Shown here piece by piece: positions 5,291 to 6,951 of a stretch of 6,951 bases of DNA. The notes under the pieces are model-generated. The model was given only the letters and a program-made list of their open reading frames with translations, ran no database searches and was not told the origin of the DNA. Source of the DNA: Gemmatimonadota bacterium. GTDB taxonomy: Bacteria; Gemmatimonadota; Gemmatimonadetes; Longimicrobiales; Gaopeijiaceae. The stretch covers positions 1 to 6,951 of the forward strand of contig JAHEKK010000167.1 of NCBI GenBank assembly GCA_024638395.1, written 5' to 3'. The translations under genes and the position numbers were made by a program. Every line of letters begins with the position of its first letter. Positions within the stretch are counted from its first letter, which is position 1.

Positions 5291-6404
5291 ATGGGCCTCT
5301 CCCAAGAACAGCTCCAGCGACTGCAGGACGCGAACCGCCGGATCGAAGAGCTACGGGGGTATCTTTGACGTCGTGAATCGGTCGAAGCGCATCGCGGAGT
5401 TGGAAGAGCTCATGACGGCCTCCGACTTCTGGAACAACCAGGAGCGTGCGCGGGAGGTCATCGACGAGGCCAACCGGTTGAAGGGTTGGGTGGAGCCGTG
5501 GGAGGCCGCCCGAAGCACCGCGGCGGAGATGGGGGAGCTGGCAGAGCTTCTGGAAGAGGGCGACGACCAGGAGCTCTCCCAGGAGTGGAAATCCGAGACG
5601 GCGCGTCTGGAGAAGGCTCTGGAAGACCTCGAGCTTCGCACGATGCTTCAGGGCGAGGACGATCACCGGGAGGCCATGCTCACCATCCATCCCGGCGCCG
5701 GGGGTCTGGAATCCCAGGACTGGGCGGAGATGCTGTCGCGGATGTACACGCGGTGGGCCGAGCGCCGAGGGTATGCGGTCAGCGTCCTCGATCTTCAGCC
5801 GGGGGAGGAGGCAGGTATCAAGAGCGTCACGCTGGAGATCAAGGGAGACTACGCCTACGGCTATCTGAGGGCGGAGAAGGGCGTCCACCGGCTGGTTCGG
5901 ATCTCACCGTTCGACTCCCAGTCCCGGCGTCACACGTCGTTCGCCTCGGTGTTCGTCTATCCGATCCTCGACGAGGAGGTGGAGATCGAGATCGACGAAG
6001 GGGACCTGAGGGTGGATACCTTTCGGGCCTCCGGAGCCGGTGGCCAGCATGTCAACAAGACGGATTCGGCCATCCGCCTCACCCATCTACCCACCGGCAT
6101 CGTCGTTTCCTGCCAGCAGGAGCGTTCCCAGCACAAGAACAGGGCCACGGCCATGAAGATGTTGAAGGCCGCGCTGTATGAGCGCGCCCAGGAAGAGCGG
6201 GAAAAGGAAAAGGCCGCCCTGGAGGCGACCAAGACGGAGATCGGCTGGGGAAACCAGATCCGGTCCTACGTCTTCGCACCCTACACGATGGTCAACGACC
6301 ACCGTACGGAGCTCAAGGACGGAAACGTCCAGGGCGTCATGGATGGTGACCTGGACGCCTTCATCGAAGCCTTCCTGAAGAAGTTCGGCGGAGCGGCCGC
6401 CTGA
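5291..6404 (+). CDS. prfB: Peptide chain release factor 2 (programmed +1 frameshift)
   Basis: RF2 recognises UAA and UGA in the ribosomal A site and triggers release of the finished peptide. The reading is 5291-5365 (25 codons), skip T5366, then 5367-6404, giving 370 residues against 365 in E. coli. The N-terminus becomes MGLSQEQLQRLQ...ELRGYLDVVNRSKR, which matches the family across the shift. The stop-codon recognition tripeptide SPF is at 205-207 and the catalytic GGQ at 250-252, exactly the E. coli numbering. SPF marks it as RF2 rather than RF1 (PxT). Residue 246 is Ala, the common bacterial state, where E. coli K-12 has Thr. There is no clear Shine-Dalgarno before ATG 5291. Regulation is autogenous: scarce RF2 slows reading of the internal UGA and favours the shift. 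A start at ATG 5229 would keep one frame but give a meaningless N-terminus running through the terminator. The stop overlaps the lysS start. Confidence 0.97.
5354..5369 (+). promoter_or_regulatory. prfB programmed +1 ribosomal frameshift signal
   Basis: The site reads CGG GGG TAT CTT TGA C. The G-run (5355-5359) acts as an internal Shine-Dalgarno a fixed 3 bases before the slippery CTT. The in-frame TGA is codon 26 and is followed by C, a context that weakens termination. The peptidyl-tRNA-Leu slips from CTT to TTT, and decoding resumes with GAC (Asp). The layout equals the E. coli prfB site except that the base after the A of the Shine-Dalgarno is C (ACGGGGGT instead of AGGGGGT). Confidence 0.96.
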
Positions 6405-6951
6405 TGCACGACGTCTCTCGCGTGATGAAGGCGCGGATGGAGAAGCTCCAGGCCCTGCGAGATCAGGGGGTGGAGCCGTTCGCGTACGCATTCCCGCGGA
6501 GCCATCGGAATCAAGATGCCGTGGATGCGTTCACCTCGGCCGAAGAAGCGGGAGGGCTCGACGAAAAGGGCCAGGGTCCGGCTACACGGGCCGCGGGGCG
6601 CATGGTCAGTTTTCGGTCCCACGGAAAGAGCGCCTTCGCCGATCTCGACGACGGTGAAGGGCGGATCCAGGTGTACTTCAAGAAGGACATCGTGGGGGAA
6701 CAGCTCTTCTCCCGTCTGGACCTCCTGGACCTGGGAGACTGGCTTGGCGTCGAGGGCCGCCTGTTCCGCACCCGCAGTGGGCAGGTCACCATCGGGGTGT
6801 CCGGATACGAGCTCCTCGCCAAATCCCTGAGGCCCCTCCCCCTCGGCAAGACCGAAACCGACGAGGAGACCGGGGAGGTGGTGACCCACTCGGGTTTCGC
6901 CGATACCGAATCCCGCTACCGCCAACGTTATGCCGATCTTGCGGTGAACCC
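6404..6951 (+). CDS. lysS: Lysyl-tRNA synthetase, class II (N-terminal part, cut by the window edge)
   Basis: Class II LysRS charges tRNA-Lys with lysine using ATP. 182 complete codons are visible with no stop before the window ends. Residues ~8-30 form the usual N-terminal helix and VEPFAYAFPRSH lead-in. Residues ~63-147 are the OB-fold anticodon-binding domain (AGRMVSFRSHGKSAFADLDD, then GDWLGVEGRLFRTRSGQVTI). The family hallmark RYRQRYADLAVN at 171-182 opens the catalytic domain, whose class II motifs lie beyond the window. The linker before it carries a polar stretch of about 15 residues (GKTETDEETGEVVTH, 148-162), longer than the short E. coli linker (KFHGLQD). ATG 6404 shares its A with the prfB TGA, in a TGATG junction that suggests translational coupling. 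An ATG at 6425 is a less likely alternative. prfB-lysS adjacency is also seen in E. coli. Confidence 0.95.
   Translation, partial: MHDVSRVMKARMEKLQALRDQGVEPFAYAFPRSHRNQDAVDAFTSAEEAGGLDEKGQGPATRAAGRMVSFRSHGKSAFADLDDGEGRIQVYFKKDIVGEQLFSRLDLLDLGDWLGVEGRLFRTRSGQVTIGVSGYELLAKSLRPLPLGKTETDEETGEVVTHSGFADTESRYRQRYADLAVN

Noticed and set aside
5229..5365. ATG 5229 as the prfB start in a single uninterrupted frame
   Set aside because: The resulting N-terminus (MFELAEGGTAPLFL...) is translated from the terminator region and does not resemble RF2. The 5291 start with the +1 shift gives the family sequence.
5366..5368. The in-frame TGA as a disabling mutation or sequencing error in prfB
   Set aside because: It sits at codon 26 in the CTT-TGA-C context with a G-run at the correct spacing, which is the known recoding signal.
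4425..5888. A 487-codon open frame on the - strand
   Set aside because: It runs antisense across the zinc-ribbon gene, both terminators and prfB. No domain is visible, and a real gene would not span those signals.
1..6951. CRISPR array, transposase, toxin-antitoxin, phage or defence genes
   Set aside because: I saw no regularly spaced repeats, IS ends, or proteins of these families. Base composition looks uniform across the window.

Overview
The window is a stretch of high-GC bacterial chromosome in which every gene I can support reads on the + strand. A tail fragment of an outer-membrane beta-barrel protein, a secreted DUF5683-like protein, an FCB-like lysyl-tRNA synthetase and an MJ0042 zinc-ribbon protein together suggest a diderm of the Fibrobacterota-Chlorobiota-Bacteroidota (FCB) assemblage, most likely Gemmatimonadota. 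That placement comes from remembered family resemblance, not from a search.

Layout. Bases 1-231 are the C-terminal end of a beta-barrel protein. Bases 245-1087 encode an exported DUF5683-like protein. Bases 1077-3320 encode RNase R, overlapping the previous gene by 11 bases and starting with TTG. These three look like one transcription unit. A 77-base gap with a Shine-Dalgarno sequence leads to 3398-4354, a response-regulator-like protein with a degenerate receiver and a GGDDF-type GGDEF domain. After a 127-base gap, 4482-5159 encodes a cytoplasmic zinc-ribbon protein with an acidic linker and a conserved-looking C-terminal domain of unknown function. This gene is closed by two tandem intrinsic terminators (5198-5228 and 5243-5269). 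Then come prfB (release factor 2, 5291-6404) and the start of lysS (lysyl-tRNA synthetase, 6404 to the window edge).

The best-supported special feature is the programmed +1 frameshift in prfB. An in-frame TGA at codon 26 is preceded by a G-rich Shine-Dalgarno-like stretch and a CTT slippery codon, as in the classic autoregulatory site. A single-frame gene call gives the wrong N-terminus here. prfB and lysS are joined by a TGATG stop/start junction, and the same pair is adjacent in E. coli.

Functionally this is mostly housekeeping: RNA turnover (RNase R), translation termination (RF2) and tRNA charging (LysRS), plus a probable c-di-GMP or degenerate signalling protein and two uncharacterised proteins. 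I found no mobile element, CRISPR array, tRNA, rRNA or defence system. I do not see a clear undescribed system. The best leads are the arginine/glycine-rich tail on RNase R, the atypical GGDDF regulator, the zinc-ribbon protein's C-terminal domain, and the paired hairpins directly upstream of prfB.
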